A stretch of DNA of 6,808 nucleotides from Zoogloeaceae bacterium (GTDB lineage Bacteria; Pseudomonadota; Gammaproteobacteria; Burkholderiales; Rhodocyclaceae): NCBI GenBank assembly GCA_031273145.1, contig JAISSL010000115.1:1-6808 (forward strand), given 5' to 3'. A program made the translations under genes and the position numbers. Numbering within the stretch: position 1 is the stretch's first letter; each line of letters begins with the position of its first letter. Of the stretch, positions 5,342 through 6,808 are shown in pieces. Below the pieces are notes generated by a model. It did not search any database. It had not been told where the DNA came from and saw only the letters and a list, made by a program, of their open reading frames with translations.

Positions 5342-5435
5342 TTCCGAGGAGCGCTGCGAGATTTTTCAAAATCCCAGGCTCGGAAGGCGTGGCAAAGGGC
5401 ATCCTGCCCAATGCCCCAAGGTTCCAACCGCGCTC
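5342..5435 (+). ncRNA. S-adenosylhomocysteine (SAH) riboswitch
   Basis: This cis-acting RNA in the ahcY leader senses SAH, the substrate of the encoded enzyme. It shows the class consensus. The P1 strand TTCCGAG (5342-5348) pairs with CTCGGAA (5379-5385). The conserved GAGGAGCGCTGCGA core (5346-5359) follows P1. P2 GATTT/AAATC (5360-5364 with 5369-5373) is followed by CCCAGGCTCGG. An additional stem pairs GGCA/TGCC and GGGC/GCCC (5391-5415). The pseudoknot pairs GAGCGC (5349-5354) with GCGCTC (5430-5435), a perfect 6-bp match. In characterised members SAH binding stabilises the pseudoknot and raises ahcY expression. The location directly upstream of ahcY confirms the call. Confidence 0.96.
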
Positions 5436-5470
5436 GCCTGATTAAAAACCCCTTACCGGGGCGAGGCGAG
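5433..5470 (+). promoter_or_regulatory. Expression-platform hairpin of the SAH riboswitch
   Basis: CTCGCCT (5433-5439) is perfectly complementary to AGGCGAG (5464-5470), and inside it CCCC (5449-5452) pairs with GGGG (5458-5461). The left arm shares 5433-5435 with the 3' strand of the pseudoknot, so both cannot form fully together, as expected for a switch. No T tract follows, so it is not a standard intrinsic terminator. The ribosome-binding site (5516-5521) is about 45 nt further on; CCTTC (5489-5493) could pair with GAAGG (5515-5519) there. How the signal reaches translation or termination is therefore uncertain. Confidence 0.65.
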
Positions 5471-5528
5471 TTGCTGGATTGAATCCCCCCTTCCCGCTTC
5501 CGGTATTCGTTCTTGAAGGAGAACCGCT

Positions 5529-6808
5529 GTGGACGCCGTTACCAAAACCAATCACGACTACGTGATCGCCGACCTTGCCCTTGCCGACTGGGGACGCAAG
5601 GAAATCACCATTGCCGAAACCGAAATGCCGGGCCTGATGGCCATCCGCGAAGAATTCGCCAAAAGCAAGCCATTGAAGGGCGCGCGCATTACCGGCTCGT
5701 TGCACATGACCATCCAGACCGCCGTGCTGATTGAAACGCTCGTCGCGCTGGGGGCGGAGGTGCGCTGGGCTTCCTGCAACATCTTTTCCACTCAGGATCA
5801 CGCCGCCGCCGCCATTGCCCAGGATGGCGTTTCCGTCTTTGCCGTCAAGGGCGAAAGCCTGCCGGATTACTGGAACTACACCCACCGCATTTTCGAGTGG
5901 CCGGATGGCGGCTATTCCAACATGATTCTGGATGACGGCGGCGACGCTACCCTGCTCCTGCACTTGGGCGCAAAGGCGGAAAAGGATATTGCCACGCTCG
6001 CCAGCCCAAGCTGCGAAGAAGAAACCGTGCTCTTCGCCGCCATCCGCGCCAAACTGGCAACCGACCCAACCTGGTACTCCACCCGCATCGCGCATATAAA
6101 AGGCGTGACGGAAGAAACCACGACCGGCGTACATCGTCTCTACCAGATGCACGCGAAAGGCGAGCTTCGTTTCCCGGCCATCAATGTCAATGATTCGGTG
6201 ACGAAATCCAAGTTCGACAATCTTTACGGTTGCCGCGAATCGCTGGTCGACGGCATCAAACGCGCTACCGACGTGATGATTGCGGGCAAGATCGCCGTCG
6301 TGCTCGGCTACGGCGATGTCGGCAAGGGCTGCGCCCAATCGCTGAAAGGGCTGGGCGCAACGGTCTTGATTACCGAAATTGACCCCATCTGCGCCCTGCA
6401 AGCCGCAATGGAAGGCTATCGCGTGGTCAACATGGAGGAAGCCGCCAGTCAGGGCGATATTTTCGTGACCGCCACCGGCAACGTGAATGTCATCACCCAC
6501 GCGCACATGCAGGCCATGAAGATGAACAGCATCGTCTGCAACATCGGCCATTTCGATTCCGAAATTGACGTGGCGAGCCTGAAGCAATACCAATGGGAAA
6601 ACATCAAGCCGCAGGTCGATCACGTCATTTTCCCGGACGGCAAGCGCATCATCCTGTTGGCCGAGGGAAGGCTCGTGAATCTGGGTTGCGCCACCGGACA
6701 TCCGAGTTTCGTGATGAGCAATTCCTTCGCCAACCAGACTTTGGCGCAAATCGAGCTGTTCACCAAGACGGCGGAATACCCGATCAACGTCTACACCCTG
6801 CCCAAAAA
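5529..6808 (+). CDS. ahcY: Adenosylhomocysteinase (S-adenosyl-L-homocysteine hydrolase), C-terminus cut by window edge
   Basis: This NAD-dependent cytoplasmic enzyme reversibly splits SAH into adenosine and homocysteine, relieving product inhibition of methyltransferases and feeding the methionine cycle. 426 codons are visible of a usual length near 470, so about 45 residues are missing, including the C-terminal NAD-contacting end. The start is GTG at 5529, preceded by AAGGAG (5516-5521) at 7 nt spacing; the protein begins [15 protein letters not shown] from residue 12. Visible signatures: GSLHMTIQ with H59, [40 protein letters not shown] with catalytic-type K226 and D230, the NAD-binding GYGDVGKG (260-267), and [13 protein letters not shown] near the end. 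No inactivating change is seen. Expression is controlled by the SAH riboswitch in its leader. The large open frame antisense to it is a shadow. Confidence 0.98.
   Translation, partial: MDAVTKTNHDYVIADLALADWGRKEITIAETEMPGLMAIREEFAKSKPLKGARITGSLHMTIQTAVLIETLVALGAEVRWASCNIFSTQDHAAAAIAQDGVSVFAVKGESLPDYWNYTHRIFEWPDGGYSNMILDDGGDATLLLHLGAKAEKDIATLASPSCEEETVLFAAIRAKLATDPTWYSTRIAHIKGVTEETTTGVHRLYQMHAKGELRFPAINVNDSVTKSKFDNLYGCRESLVDGIKRATDVMIAGKIAVVLGYGDVGKGCAQSLKGLGATVLITEIDPICALQAAMEGYRVVNMEEAASQGDIFVTATGNVNVITHAHMQAMKMNSIVCNIGHFDSEIDVASLKQYQWENIKPQVDHVIFPDGKRIILLAEGRLVNLGCATGHPSFVMSNSFANQTLAQIELFTKTAEYPINVYTLPK

Noticed and set aside
5442..6749. A 435-codon open frame on the minus strand
   Set aside because: It is antisense to ahcY, whose motifs are unmistakable; its His/Gly/Val-rich composition is typical of a shadow frame in GC-rich coding DNA.

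Overview
The window looks like part of a Gram-negative, probably betaproteobacterial, chromosome. The reasons are a proteobacterial-type DnaA, Sec-exported envelope proteins, a moderately GC-rich composition, and an ahcY gene preceded by an S-adenosylhomocysteine (SAH) riboswitch, a class known mainly from Beta- and Gammaproteobacteria and some Actinobacteria. The lineage is inferred from protein and RNA family character only.

Layout. Positions 1-1297 (minus strand) hold dnaA without its last few dozen codons. A 286-bp AT-rich divergent spacer follows. Positions 1584-2921 (plus) encode an exported 445-residue protein that I cannot assign to a family. It converges on a minus-strand pair of cell-wall genes: an N-acetylmuramoyl-L-alanine amidase (3409-4134) followed by a small LprI/DUF1311-type secreted protein (2968-3357). 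A short block of decayed gene tails follows (4199-4442). Then come a putative lipoprotein of unknown function (4576-5169, plus), another decayed gene tail (5217-5300), the SAH riboswitch (about 5342-5435) with its expression platform, and ahcY (5529 to the window edge, GTG start, about 45 codons missing).

The most unusual feature is a repeat family present three times in the same orientation. Copy A (2838-3096) is the junction between the convergent 3' ends of the exported-protein gene and the LprI-like gene. Copy B (4199-4442) repeats that junction as truncated remnants, one frameshifted. Copy C (5217-5319) repeats only the exported-protein tail with its stop codon. This suggests past duplication of the convergent gene pair followed by deletion, or repeated recombination at these tails. 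The remnants now sit in promoter regions: the best sigma-70-like promoter in the window (TTGACG, 17 bp, TATGCT, for the amidase) has its -35 box at the edge of copy B, and the -10 box before the SAH riboswitch lies 5 bp after copy C.

How the genes relate: the amidase and the LprI-like protein probably form one transcription unit acting on the cell wall or periplasm. The exported protein and lipoprotein are likely envelope proteins of unknown role. ahcY recycles SAH in the methyl cycle and is controlled by its own substrate through the riboswitch. dnaA initiates chromosome replication. I found no tRNA, rRNA, CRISPR array, insertion sequence or phage gene. I did not find a convincing new multi-gene system; the repeat-bounded cluster of envelope genes is the most novel element.
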